Below, in pieces: positions 32,476 through 40,672 of a stretch of 43,099 nucleotides of DNA. Source of the stretch: JAWODU01 sp046483125. Lineage in GTDB: Bacteria; Verrucomicrobiota; Kiritimatiellia; UBA8416; JAWODU01. A program made the translations under genes and the position numbers. How positions within the stretch are numbered: position 1 is the first letter of the stretch; each line of letters opens with the position of its first letter. The notes under the pieces are model-generated. The model saw only the letters and a list, made by a program, of their open reading frames with translations, did not search any database and had not been told where the DNA came from. The stretch lies in the NCBI GenBank assembly GCA_046483125.1, contig JAWODU010000079.1, forward strand, positions 1 through 43,099, given 5' to 3'.

Positions 32476-33633
32476 ATGAAAATTGCGGTGGATGCAAGAT
32501 GGATTTACCCGTACATATCGGGCATCGGCGCTTATACACGGGAATTGCTGAGGTATCTTCCCGTAATAGACGGAAGTAATTCATATATCGGTCTGTTCGA
32601 CGACAAGTCCGTTATGGCCAGAACTCTGAGGGAGACGTCTCTTGAAGGCCGGAAGAATTTTCGAGCTGTTTTCTTGCCTTACGGACCTTTCAGCCTGAGC
32701 AGTCAGATACTTCTGCCCCGCCTGCTTGAGAGAGAGGCAGTCGACGTGTTTCATTCTCCCAACTACATGATTCCTTTCCTTGCTTTTCCACGGCATGTTC
32801 CGGGTCGGATCAGATGCGTGGTAACCATTCACGACCTTATTCCTCTGGTACATCCGGAATACACGCCGAAGGCCGTCAAGACCCGTTTCCACGCCGTGTA
32901 CAAACGAGTCATGTATGAATCGGCGGCCCGGGCCGACTTGATTATCGCCGTGAGCGAGTGTTCCAGGAATGATATTGTCGAAAAGCTGTGCGACAAAAAA
33001 ACAGACGCAGGGAAGATTAGAACGGTTTACAACGGCGTGTCTTCTTTTTTCACTCCGGCTTCCGGCCAACAGGGGGCCGGAGGTGCGAGGGAGGGGCTTG
33101 TCCTGTACGTGGGCAGGGCCGACCCGTACAAGAATCTGCCGGTGCTTGTACGGGCCTTTGACATGGCGCTGAAGAGGTGCGATCGACACCTGGCACTGCG
33201 CGTCGTAGGCCCCGGGGATGGACGTTATCCTGAGGCGGAAAGGCTGGTGCGGAAGCTCGGTCTCGAAGAAGCGGTGACCTGGACGGGATATGTCGGCGAT
33301 GAGGCGCTGTTGAGCGCGTATCGGAACGCCGACGTTCTCGTACATCCTTCAAAATACGAAGGATTCGGCCTGCAGGTTCTGGAGGCAATGGCCTGCGGAA
33401 CTCCGGTGATATGCAGTAGGGCGGCGGCGTTGAAGGAGGTGGCGGGAGATGCCGCTATTCTGGTCGATAGTGACGACGCCGGGGGCTTCGCCGACGGTAT
33501 CTGGAAAGTTCTCAGTGACGAAAGTCTCGCGCTCAGTCTGCGCGAGCGGGGCATGAAGCGGGCGTCTGAATTCAAGTGGGAGACAGCCGCTGAAAAAACG
33601 GCCCGGATTTACGGGGAAATCGCGGAACGATGA
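32476..33633 (+). CDS. GT4-family glycosyltransferase
   Basis: 385 residues. GT-B fold: N-terminal GIGAYTRELLRYL (15-27) for the acceptor-side domain, VDVFHSPNYMIPF, VTIHDLIPLVHPE (the typical HD element of GT4), then VLYVGRADPYKNLPVLV opening the C-terminal domain. The donor-site signature is HPSKYEGFGLQVLEAMACGTPVI near 290-312 with the E-x7-E pair. It probably adds a hexose to a lipid- or nucleotide-linked acceptor in cell-surface polysaccharide synthesis. The next gene overlaps (ATGA) and is a second glycosyltransferase, so both act together. Donor and acceptor cannot be told from sequence. SD GGAGA at 32463. Confidence 0.9.
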   Translation: MKIAVDARWIYPYISGIGAYTRELLRYLPVIDGSNSYIGLFDDKSVMARTLRETSLEGRKNFRAVFLPYGPFSLSSQILLPRLLEREAVDVFHSPNYMIPFLAFPRHVPGRIRCVVTIHDLIPLVHPEYTPKAVKTRFHAVYKRVMYESAARADLIIAVSECSRNDIVEKLCDKKTDAGKIRTVYNGVSSFFTPASGQQGAGGAREGLVLYVGRADPYKNLPVLVRAFDMALKRCDRHLALRVVGPGDGRYPEAERLVRKLGLEEAVTWTGYVGDEALLSAYRNADVLVHPSKYEGFGLQVLEAMACGTPVICSRAAALKEVAGDAAILVDSDDAGGFADGIWKVLSDESLALSLRERGMKRASEFKWETAAEKTARIYGEIAER

Positions 33634-34796
33634 TCAACAGGAACTTTCCTTCGAATTGGTCTGATCTTGAGGTCAACCTTGCCCACGACTGGCTTACCGG
33701 TATGCGGGGCGGCGAACGCGTTCTTGAGATACTGTGCAGTGGTTTTCCGTCTGCGGCCGTTTACACACTCTTTTACAGTCCCGGTTCCGTCAGCGAGACC
33801 ATAAGGAGGCACCGGGTAGTTACTTCTCCTCTCCAGCGTCTTCCCGGCATATTCAGTCTGTACCGTTATCTTCTTCCTTTGTTTCCGTCGGCCGTCAGGT
33901 CCCTTAAACCGGGAAAGTGTGACCTGGTAATAAGCACGAGTCACTGCGTGGCAAAGGGCGTCGGAAAACCTCGCGGGACGCCCCACCTGTGTTATTGCTT
34001 CACGCCCATGCGTTACGCGTGGCTTTTCCAGAAGGAGTATTTCGGGGGCAGTCCCCTGGTTGGAACACTTGCCCGTCCTATTCTGGGAGCGCTCAGGCGA
34101 TGGGACGGGAAAACGGCCGCGAACGTGGACCGGTTCGCGGCAATAAGCGAAAACGTGAAAAAGAGAATCGCCCGTTATTACGGGCGGGAATCCGACGTCG
34201 TGTATCCGCCGGTGGACGTGGAATACTGGACGCCGGGAGAGGAAAAACACGGTGATTATGATCTGATTGTTTCGGCCCTTGTACCGTACAAAAGAATCGA
34301 TCTTGCCGTAAAGGCCTATAGCGGAACGGGACGGCGGCTTAAGATAGCCGGTACGGGCACGGAATACGGGGCGCTGAGATCGGCCGCGGGCGCGGAGACT
34401 GAGTTTCTCGGGAGAGTCTCCGATGAAGAGCTCCTTGAACTGTATCGATCGTGCCGTCTGCTGGTCTTTCCGGGCGAAGAAGATTTCGGGCTTGTCCCCC
34501 TGGAGGCGCAGGCCTGCGGAAAACCCGTGGTGGCGTTTGGAAAGGGCGGGGCCCTCGAGACGGTAAAAGAAGGCATGTCGGGCGTTTTCTTCCGGGAACA
34601 GAACGGCGACGCGATCATGGACGCGGTAGAGAGATGCGCCGGAATAAACTGGGACAGGGAAGTCATTCGGCGCAACGCCGAGCGATTCAGCGTACAGGCT
34701 TTTATCTGCGGGATAGGCGGCAGTATTTGCGCGACCCTTGAAGCGGCCGGAGAGGGACGGAAAACAGCGCTTGACAACAACGCCTATTCTCCGTAG
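33630..34796 (+). CDS. GT4-family glycosyltransferase (WbaZ/mannosyltransferase-like)
   Basis: 388 residues. The opening NLAHDWLTGMRGGERVLE (about 16-33) and LVISTSHCVAKGV followed by HLCYCFTPMRYAW (about 117-130) are typical of a GT4 subgroup often annotated as mannosyltransferase. VYPPVDVEYWTPG and DYDLIVSALVPYKRIDLAV lead into the C-terminal domain. The donor signature is FPGEEDFGLVPLEAQACGKPVVA near 288-310. It is translationally coupled to the upstream glycosyltransferase. Function in an envelope glycan pathway is predicted; exact sugar is unknown. Its 3' end contains a likely promoter for the ribosomal protein genes. Confidence 0.88.
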   Translation: MINRNFPSNWSDLEVNLAHDWLTGMRGGERVLEILCSGFPSAAVYTLFYSPGSVSETIRRHRVVTSPLQRLPGIFSLYRYLLPLFPSAVRSLKPGKCDLVISTSHCVAKGVGKPRGTPHLCYCFTPMRYAWLFQKEYFGGSPLVGTLARPILGALRRWDGKTAANVDRFAAISENVKKRIARYYGRESDVVYPPVDVEYWTPGEEKHGDYDLIVSALVPYKRIDLAVKAYSGTGRRLKIAGTGTEYGALRSAAGAETEFLGRVSDEELLELYRSCRLLVFPGEEDFGLVPLEAQACGKPVVAFGKGGALETVKEGMSGVFFREQNGDAIMDAVERCAGINWDREVIRRNAERFSVQAFICGIGGSICATLEAAGEGRKTALDNNAYSP

Positions 34797-34799
34797 TTT
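34771..34799 (+). promoter_or_regulatory. Possible sigma-70 promoter for rplU-rpmA-obgE
   Basis: TTGACA (34771-34776) and TAGTTT (34794-34799) are separated by exactly 17 bases. The -35 is perfect and the -10 is partial. The pair lies at the end of the glycosyltransferase gene, about 50 bases before the rplU ATG at 34852, a suitable leader length. Confidence 0.45.
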
Positions 34800-34851
34800 C
34801 ACCGGCGGTTTATGCGGAAACAGTGATTTATGGGGATGAAAGAAACACACA

Positions 34852-35169
34852 ATGAACGATTCGTATGCTATTGTTGAAACGGGCGGCAAACAGTACATGG
34901 TTCGGGAAGGCGACACCATTGAGGTCGAGAAGCTTGACGCTGAAGCGGGAGCTAAGCTGGAGATCGGGCGCGTTCTCGCCCGTTCGGACGGTTCCAGTCT
35001 GGAAATAGGCCGCCCCGAAGTAAAAAAGGCGAAGGTTACCTCCACCGTCATTGAGCACATCCGCGGCCCAAAATCGGTTTCTTTCAAACGGGAAAGGCGG
35101 AAGGGGTATTGCAGGAAAAAGGGCCACCGCCAGGACCTTACCGTCTTGAAGATCGAAAGTCTGAATTAG
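34852..35169 (+). CDS. rplU: 50S ribosomal protein L21
   Basis: 105 residues, the normal length. The N-terminus YAIVETGGKQYMVREGD is diagnostic, with VTSTVIEHIRGPKSVSFKR and RKKGHRQDLTVLKI in the C-terminal half. It binds 23S rRNA in the large subunit. It is followed by rpmA and obgE in the common bacterial order rplU-rpmA-obg, 34 bases before rpmA. Confidence 0.97.
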   Translation: MNDSYAIVETGGKQYMVREGDTIEVEKLDAEAGAKLEIGRVLARSDGSSLEIGRPEVKKAKVTSTVIEHIRGPKSVSFKRERRKGYCRKKGHRQDLTVLKIESLN

Positions 35170-35203
35170 GGGAGACGGCGGAGACGCACAGGGAGTCTTA
35201 AAG

Positions 35204-35446
35204 ATGGCACACAAGAAGAGCGCGGGGGCGGCAAAGAACGGACGGGACAGCCGTTCGAAAAGACTGGGTGTGAAGAGATTCGACGGCCAGCAGGTTGCCG
35301 CCGGTTCGATTATAGTGCGTCAAAGGGGAACAAAAGTACACCCGGGGCGCAACGTGAGAAGGGGCGGCGACGATACTCTTTTCGCTCTTACAGGCGGCAA
35401 GGTACGGTTCGAGAAATCGGGCCGGCGCGTTGCCATTGTGCCCTGA
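35204..35446 (+). CDS. rpmA: 50S ribosomal protein L27
   Basis: 80 residues. The start MAHKKSAGAAKNGRDS and the SKRLGVKRFDGQQV block are standard L27; the N-terminal tail reaches the peptidyl-transferase centre. There is no cleavable N-terminal extension of the Firmicutes type, so no Prp-like protease is needed. It sits between rplU and obgE, as usual. Confidence 0.97.
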   Translation: MAHKKSAGAAKNGRDSRSKRLGVKRFDGQQVAAGSIIVRQRGTKVHPGRNVRRGGDDTLFALTGGKVRFEKSGRRVAIVP

Positions 35447-35549
35447 AATCCGCCGACCTCCTGCCGGCATTTCCTGCCGGGAATGGAATTTCAATATCCA
35501 ATGGTCAGGGCTGTAGGGCCGCGACCAGCCTTATTTCGGATCCGTCACC

Positions 35550-36557
35550 GTGAAAACCAGGACCTTTATAGACAGTGTTACGGTTTACTGCCTCGCGGGA
35601 TCCGGAGGAAAAGGCTGTGTCAGCTATCATCGGGAGAAGTACAAGCCCCGAGGCGGACCGGACGGAGGAGACGGGGGCCGCGGGGGGGGTGTGATTCTTG
35701 AAGGTGACGCTGACGTCAATTCGCTGATCGATCTTTATCTTGCGCCGCACCTGAAGGCCGAAAACGGCGGAAGCGGTAAAGGCAATAACCGGCACGGACG
35801 CAACGGAACCGACCTTGTAGTGAAAGTACCGTGCGGGACGGAGGTATGGGACACCGGGAAAACCAGAATGATTGGCGACATAGTAAAGGCCGGCTCGAGA
35901 ATTGCGGCTGTGCGCGGCGGCCGGGGAGGGCAGGGGAACCGGCGTTACAGGCGCTCGGGCGTTCGGGCGGACAGGCAGTATGCGCCTGCCGGAGAAGGAG
36001 AATCGGCAACACTGGAGCTGGAACTCAAGCTCATAGCGGACGCGGGGCTGGTGGGTTTTCCCAATGCCGGCAAGTCTTCTCTGTTAAGTTGCCTTTCGGC
36101 CGCCCGTCCGAAGGTTGCAGCCTACCCGTTTACAACGCTCAACCCGGTAATCGGCACGGTGGTGTTCGATGACTACAGGCATTTGACCGTGGCGGATATT
36201 CCCGGTGTGATAAAGGACGCGCATATGGGCGTCGGCCTGGGCCATGAATTTCTGAGACACATCGAAAGGTCCCCGGTGTTTGTTTATGTGCTGGACATGG
36301 CCGGAGCGGACGGGAGAGATCCCGTCGAAGATTACACGCATCTTCGAAAGGAACTTGATCTGCACAAGCCGGGACTGAGCGATAGGCCCCGCATTATCGC
36401 CGCCAATAAGATGGATATGAAGGAAGCATCCGGGAACCTGCGGGATTTTCGCGAAGCCCTTCAAGAGCATCCGGTTCCGGTCTCTGCGGCGACGGGCAGT
36501 GGGATCGAACAGTTGAAGACCGCGCTGGGCTCCGTATTGCCGTTCAACCCTCCGTAA
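35550..36557 (+). CDS. obgE: Obg-family GTPase
   Basis: 335 residues. The start is a GTG at 35550, the first codon of the conserved FIDSV..Y block. The Gly-rich Obg fold covers about residues 1-160 (GGKGCVSYHREKY, GGPDGGDGGRGG, GGRGGQGN). The G domain has G1 GFPNAGKSS (169-177), G3 DIPG, G4 NKMD and G5 SAATG. The third, C-terminal domain of longer Obg proteins is absent. Obg works in 50S maturation and growth control. It follows rplU-rpmA, and its stop overlaps the convergent epmA-like gene by 14 bases. Confidence 0.95.
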   Translation: MKTRTFIDSVTVYCLAGSGGKGCVSYHREKYKPRGGPDGGDGGRGGGVILEGDADVNSLIDLYLAPHLKAENGGSGKGNNRHGRNGTDLVVKVPCGTEVWDTGKTRMIGDIVKAGSRIAAVRGGRGGQGNRRYRRSGVRADRQYAPAGEGESATLELELKLIADAGLVGFPNAGKSSLLSCLSAARPKVAAYPFTTLNPVIGTVVFDDYRHLTVADIPGVIKDAHMGVGLGHEFLRHIERSPVFVYVLDMAGADGRDPVEDYTHLRKELDLHKPGLSDRPRIIAANKMDMKEASGNLRDFREALQEHPVPVSAATGSGIEQLKTALGSVLPFNPP

Positions 36558-37476
36558 ATGCACGGACCATATCTATCGAAAGACAATCCGCCGCAAGCAT
36601 GACGAGTCTGTCTACGCCCAGAGCTGTGCCCGCGCTCGGAGGCAAGCCTGATTCCATGGCCGCCAGAAACAGGGTGTCTTCCGGATAGATGTCCCTGCCG
36701 GCCCGGCGGCGCTCTGCCCGCCATTGCCTGAACCTGGCCTTCTGTTCTGCGGGATCGGTGAGCTCGGAAAACGCGTTGGCCAGTTCCAGACCGCCTGCGA
36801 ACACTTCCAAGCGTTCGGCTGTGCCCTGGGGAGGACGGCCGCAACGGGCCATCGCGGCGGTTTCCGCCGGATAGTCCTTGATCACGGTAGGAACATCGGC
36901 TGGAAAGGAAGGGATTACCTTTGTCACCAGATCCACGTCAAAACGGTCCGGATCGAAAGAGGTTATCGGATCCCATCCCGCGGCGTTTCGAAAGGCTTTA
37001 TTCACGGTGATGACATTCCAGTTACGTGCCAGGTGGATTTTCTGCGACCGGCAGTTGAGCACCGGAGAACCCAGCACCTTTCTGCAGACGTGAATAAGAA
37101 GTTTGCGGCATTCCCTCAGCATGTCCATGTAGTCGGCGTCGCAGCGGTACCATTCGAGCATGGTGTATTCCGGGTTGTGAAAGGGACCTTTCTCGCCGCG
37201 CCTGAAGCACGGGCCCATCTGGAATATCCGGCCATAACCTTCCGCGAGCAGACGCTTCATGTGAAGTTCCGGCGAGGTCCTGAGGTACCCGTTCCCGCAG
37301 GGCTCGGCGTCAATGTGGAGTTCGGGCGGCGGGGCCTCTATGCGGACGGGTGTTTCCACCTCGATATAACCCCTGCCGTGGAAAAAATCCCGAACGGCCA
37401 TGAGTACTTTAGATCGAATTACCGCGGCGCAGGGAACGCGGAAGGGCGAATCATTGCTTCTGTACTCTATCGACAT
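36544..37476 (-). CDS. epmA: EF-P beta-lysine ligase (EpmA/GenX/PoxA)
   Basis: 310 residues from the ATG at 37476; a start further upstream would run deep into efp. It is a truncated class II lysyl-tRNA synthetase-like enzyme without the anticodon domain. Seen: YIEVETPVRIEAPPPE (motif 1 region), LRTSPELHMKRLLAEGYGRIFQMGPCFRRGEKGPFHNPEYTMLEWYR (motif 2) and GTALGVDRLVMLAADC (motif 3). It attaches (R)-beta-lysine to the tip lysine of EF-P. Its gene overlaps the end of efp by 26 bases, so the enzyme and its substrate are made together. EpmB, which makes beta-lysine, is not in this window. Confidence 0.93.
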   Translation of the reverse strand: MSIEYRSNDSPFRVPCAAVIRSKVLMAVRDFFHGRGYIEVETPVRIEAPPPELHIDAEPCGNGYLRTSPELHMKRLLAEGYGRIFQMGPCFRRGEKGPFHNPEYTMLEWYRCDADYMDMLRECRKLLIHVCRKVLGSPVLNCRSQKIHLARNWNVITVNKAFRNAAGWDPITSFDPDRFDVDLVTKVIPSFPADVPTVIKDYPAETAAMARCGRPPQGTAERLEVFAGGLELANAFSELTDPAEQKARFRQWRAERRRAGRDIYPEDTLFLAAMESGLPPSAGTALGVDRLVMLAADCLSIDMVRAFTEG

Positions 37477-38014
37477 ATTCGCCGGTCCTGGTGTCGATTT
37501 TGATCGTGTCGCCGGTATTGACGAATGGGGGGACCTGAAGAACACGGCCGCCTTCAACTGCGGCGTCTTTCAGGGCGCTTGTCGCGGTATTGCCCTTGGC
37601 TCCTCCCGGAGTTTCCAGAACCTTCTTTTCCACAAAAGTCGGCAAAGTTGCTTCTATAGGCCGGTCATTGTGGAAGAGCACGTCAACGGCCATGTCTTCG
37701 GAAAGGAGGGGTGCGGAGTCGCCTAAAAGCTCGTTGTTAAGGGGGATCTGCTCGTAGTTTTGGTCCATGAAAACGAGCATAGGACCGTCCCGGTAGGAAA
37801 AGTTCAGAGTTTTCTGTTCCAGGCTCGCTTCGTCGATTTTATCGGCACTCCGGTAGGTTTTGCTCATGGTGGCGCCGGAGAACATATTCTTGAGCTTGCA
37901 GGTGTAGACGGCCTGGCCTTTGCCGGGCTTCATGAAATTGAACTCCGTAACAACGTACGGGGTCCCGTCTATTTCTATTTTGAGTCCTTTTTTCAGGTCC
38001 GAGGCGGTGTACAT
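37451..38014 (-). CDS. efp: Elongation factor P
   Basis: 187 residues, the usual length. EF-P relieves ribosome stalling at polyproline. The three domains are in order. The modification loop FMKPGKGQA puts the acceptor lysine at Lys32 at the loop tip (E. coli Lys34). FSYRDGPMLVFMDQNYEQ opens domain II and the domain III signature PPFVNTGDTIKIDTRTGEY is at the end. A PGKG tip and the adjacent epmA predict beta-lysylation rather than rhamnosylation. SD AAGGAAGG lies upstream of the ATG, in the loop of a small TTACC/GGTAA hairpin. Confidence 0.97.
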   Translation of the reverse strand: MYTASDLKKGLKIEIDGTPYVVTEFNFMKPGKGQAVYTCKLKNMFSGATMSKTYRSADKIDEASLEQKTLNFSYRDGPMLVFMDQNYEQIPLNNELLGDSAPLLSEDMAVDVLFHNDRPIEATLPTFVEKKVLETPGGAKGNTATSALKDAAVEGGRVLQVPPFVNTGDTIKIDTRTGEYVDRVQKQ

Positions 38015-38044
38015 GCCTGTTTTACCTTCCTTTGGTAAGGCAAG

Positions 38045-38073
38045 AATGTAAGGAGTGAAACGCTGTGTGTCAA
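38045..38073 (-). promoter_or_regulatory. Sigma-70 promoter for efp-epmA
   Basis: On the minus strand TTGACA (38073-38068) and TACATT (38050-38045) are separated by exactly 17 bases. The -10 box is 30 bases from the efp ATG at 38014, giving a leader of about 25 bases. This is the best sigma-70-like match seen in the window. Confidence 0.7.
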
Positions 38074-38156
38074 GGGGCGGGCGGCGGCGCCCGTGGAGAG
38101 GGTGTCGGGGGAAGAGAAAAAGTGAAAATCGGGGCGCTTTTTTGCGGATAAAGAAG

Positions 38157-38186
38157 TTGCAATTTTTGCGGCTGTTTGCTTATATA
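38157..38186 (+). promoter_or_regulatory. Probable sigma-70 promoter for gyrB
   Basis: TTGCAA (38157-38162) and TATATA (38181-38186) are 18 bases apart (17 if TTATAT is the -10). The pair lies 30 bases before the gyrB ATG at 38217, and the strong SD GGGGGGAGGAG (about 38203-38213) fits between them. Confidence 0.5.
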
Positions 38187-38216
38187 AAGAAACGGGGGTT
38201 ACGGGGGGAGGAGTGT

Positions 38217-40667
38217 ATGCAGAAGTCTCAAGATAAGGGCAAAAAAGGACCCAGGTACGACGCGACGAAGATCACCGTGCTTGAGGGCATAGAGGCGGTC
38301 CGTCTGCGCCCGGCGATGTACGTGGGGGATACATCCGTGCGGGGACTGCACCACTGCGTTTACGAGGTCGTGGACAACAGCGTTGACGAGGCTCTCGGCG
38401 GTTACTGTGATCGAATACACGTCAAAATCAACGCCGACGGGTCTATCAGCGTGAACGACAACGGGCGCGGCATTCCGGTCGACATGCACGCTACTGAAAA
38501 TCGTCCGGCGGTGGAAGTCGTGCTAACGACACTGCATGCCGGCGGAAAATTCGACCAGGAAAGTTACAAGGTGTCGGGGGGCCTGCACGGAGTGGGCGTG
38601 TCCTGCGTTAACGCCCTGAGTGAATGGCTGGAAGTTGAAGTCCGCAAGGACGGCGAAGTATATCATCAGCGTTTCGAGCGCGGGCGTCCTGTTTCAAAAC
38701 TGGAGACGATAGGCAAAACAAAGAGCAACGGCACGAAGGTCACTTTTTTTCCGGATTCAACCATATTTTCCGATCTGGGGTTTGACTGGGACATACTTAC
38801 GCAGAGACTTCGGGAACTCGCCTTCCTGAATAAGGGCATCGAAATACGGCTGGACCAGGAGGAGCCGGAAAGAAAAGAAGTCTTCAAGTTCGACGGAGGC
38901 ATCGCTGAATTCGTCGAGCACCTCAACAAGAATAAGACGGCCCTCCATCCAAAGGTTGTTACCATTGAAAAAGAAAGGGACGATGTGCAGGTTGAAATAG
39001 CCCTGCAGTATACGGACAGTTACAACGAGCATATTTTCTGCTTTGCCAACAATATCAACACCATAGAGGGCGGGACACACATGAGCGGCTTCAGGTCAGC
39101 TTTAACCAGAACCGTTAATTACTACGCCAGGAACAATAAGCTGATCAAAAATGAAAACGAAACAATGTCCGGCGAGGATATCAGAGAAGGGCTCACCGCT
39201 GTGATTAGCGTAAAGGTGCCCCGCCCGCAGTTTGAAGGACAGACAAAGACCAAGCTCGGCAACAGTGAAGTACAGGGTATCGTGGAATCGGTATTGAACG
39301 AGGAACTGAGCGGTTACCTGGAAGAGCATCCTTCGGTTGCTAAACGCATTGTGGATAAGGCCCTTCTGGCGGCACGGGCGAGGACTGCCGCGCGCAAGGC
39401 CCGGGATCTGACAAGGCGGAAAAGCGCTCTTGATTCGGCGGCATTACCGGGAAAGCTGGCCGACTGCGCGGAACGGGATCCTTCCAGGGCTGAGCTGTAC
39501 ATAGTGGAGGGTGACAGCGCGGGCGGTTCGGCGAAACTCGGAAGAGACAGGGAATTTCAGGCGATATTGCCTCTTCGCGGCAAGGTGCTGAACGTGGAAA
39601 AGGCGAGGCTGGACAAAATACTCAACAACAACGAGATCCGGTCCCTGATTACGGCGATAGGAGCCGGGATAGGCCATGAGGAGTTCGACGTCAGCAAGAC
39701 GCGTTATCATAAAATAGTTATTATGACCGACGCTGACGTGGACGGGGCGCATATCCGCACGCTTCTGCTTACGTTGTTTTACCGGCAGATGCCCCAGCTT
39801 ATCGAGAAAGGATATATATACCTGGCACAGCCCCCGCTGTACAAGGTTACTCACAAAAAACACGTTGAGTATGTGGAGACCGAGGCCGAAATGACGCGAA
39901 AACTTCTCGAAATCGGGTCCGGGGAACTGGTGCTCGAGAGGGACGGTGAAGGCCGGGAGGTAAAGGGCAGGGAATTGAACGCGGTGCTGGAGACCCTTAC
40001 CAGGATTGAGCAGGTGGCCCACAGTCTTTTGCGAAAGGGGATCCGCCTGGAGGATTTCCTTCCGATGAGAAGAAAGGATGACAAACGTTTTCCAAAGTAT
40101 CTTGTGACCCTTGAGGACGGCAAGAGCGACGAAGAACATTACGTTTACACCGATTCGGAGCTGAAGAATCTGCATCAGGAAATCGAAAACAGAACCGGCA
40201 GGCAGTTGGAGATTTTTTCGGACGACAGCGAGGTGGGATCTGAACGCGAGGGGTTGAAGTGGGTAGAGATTTATTCCGCACAGCCTCTGGGCAAGATGGT
40301 GTCTGCGCTGGAGAAGAAAGGATTTGGTGCCGAAGACTATTTCGGCGGAGAGGAGACGCAGTTCAGGCTTAAAGACGCTGACGGCAATGTGCATGAACTG
40401 CGTTCCCTGACGCGCCTCCTGGACATGGTGCGGGAAATGGGCGAAAAGGGCCTCTCGAGGCAGAGGTACAAAGGGCTGGGTGAAATGAATCCGGACCAGC
40501 TTTACGAGACAACGATGGACCCGGCGAGGCGCAGTCTGCAGAAAGTCATGGTTGAAGACGGTGTTCGGGCGGACGAGATCTTTACCGTTCTCATGGGTGA
40601 TGAAGTGGCTCCCAGAAGAGAATTCATACAGAATAACGCCCTCAACGTTAAAAATCTGGATATCTAG
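38217..40667 (+). CDS. gyrB: DNA gyrase subunit B
   Basis: 816 residues from the ATG at 38217, chosen for its strong GGGGGGAGGAG SD; a longer open frame upstream (from 38055) is not translated in my view. It is the ATPase subunit of gyrase. Seen: VLEGIEAVRLRPAMYVG, EVVDNSVDEA and GRGIPVD (GHKL ATPase), LHAGGKF and GLHGVG (ATP lid), then TOPRIM YIVEGDSAGGSAK (about 427-439) and MTDADVDGAHI (about 503-513). The C-terminal RYKGLGEMNP and final EFI..NA are intact. A longer segment between TOPRIM and tail (about 580-700) resembles the insert of E. coli-type GyrB. gyrA starts 5 bases after its stop. Confidence 0.97.
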   Translation: MQKSQDKGKKGPRYDATKITVLEGIEAVRLRPAMYVGDTSVRGLHHCVYEVVDNSVDEALGGYCDRIHVKINADGSISVNDNGRGIPVDMHATENRPAVEVVLTTLHAGGKFDQESYKVSGGLHGVGVSCVNALSEWLEVEVRKDGEVYHQRFERGRPVSKLETIGKTKSNGTKVTFFPDSTIFSDLGFDWDILTQRLRELAFLNKGIEIRLDQEEPERKEVFKFDGGIAEFVEHLNKNKTALHPKVVTIEKERDDVQVEIALQYTDSYNEHIFCFANNINTIEGGTHMSGFRSALTRTVNYYARNNKLIKNENETMSGEDIREGLTAVISVKVPRPQFEGQTKTKLGNSEVQGIVESVLNEELSGYLEEHPSVAKRIVDKALLAARARTAARKARDLTRRKSALDSAALPGKLADCAERDPSRAELYIVEGDSAGGSAKLGRDREFQAILPLRGKVLNVEKARLDKILNNNEIRSLITAIGAGIGHEEFDVSKTRYHKIVIMTDADVDGAHIRTLLLTLFYRQMPQLIEKGYIYLAQPPLYKVTHKKHVEYVETEAEMTRKLLEIGSGELVLERDGEGREVKGRELNAVLETLTRIEQVAHSLLRKGIRLEDFLPMRRKDDKRFPKYLVTLEDGKSDEEHYVYTDSELKNLHQEIENRTGRQLEIFSDDSEVGSEREGLKWVEIYSAQPLGKMVSALEKKGFGAEDYFGGEETQFRLKDADGNVHELRSLTRLLDMVREMGEKGLSRQRYKGLGEMNPDQLYETTMDPARRSLQKVMVEDGVRADEIFTVLMGDEVAPRREFIQNNALNVKNLDI

Positions 40668-40672
40668 CTTCT

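Noticed and set aside
35483..35701. ORF starting MEFQYP before obgE
   Set aside because: It overlaps the start of obgE in another frame and has no family resemblance.
38055..38216. 54-codon extension of gyrB
   Set aside because: Arg/Lys-rich, includes the promoter region, and the ATG at 38217 has a strong SD and standard GyrB N-terminus.
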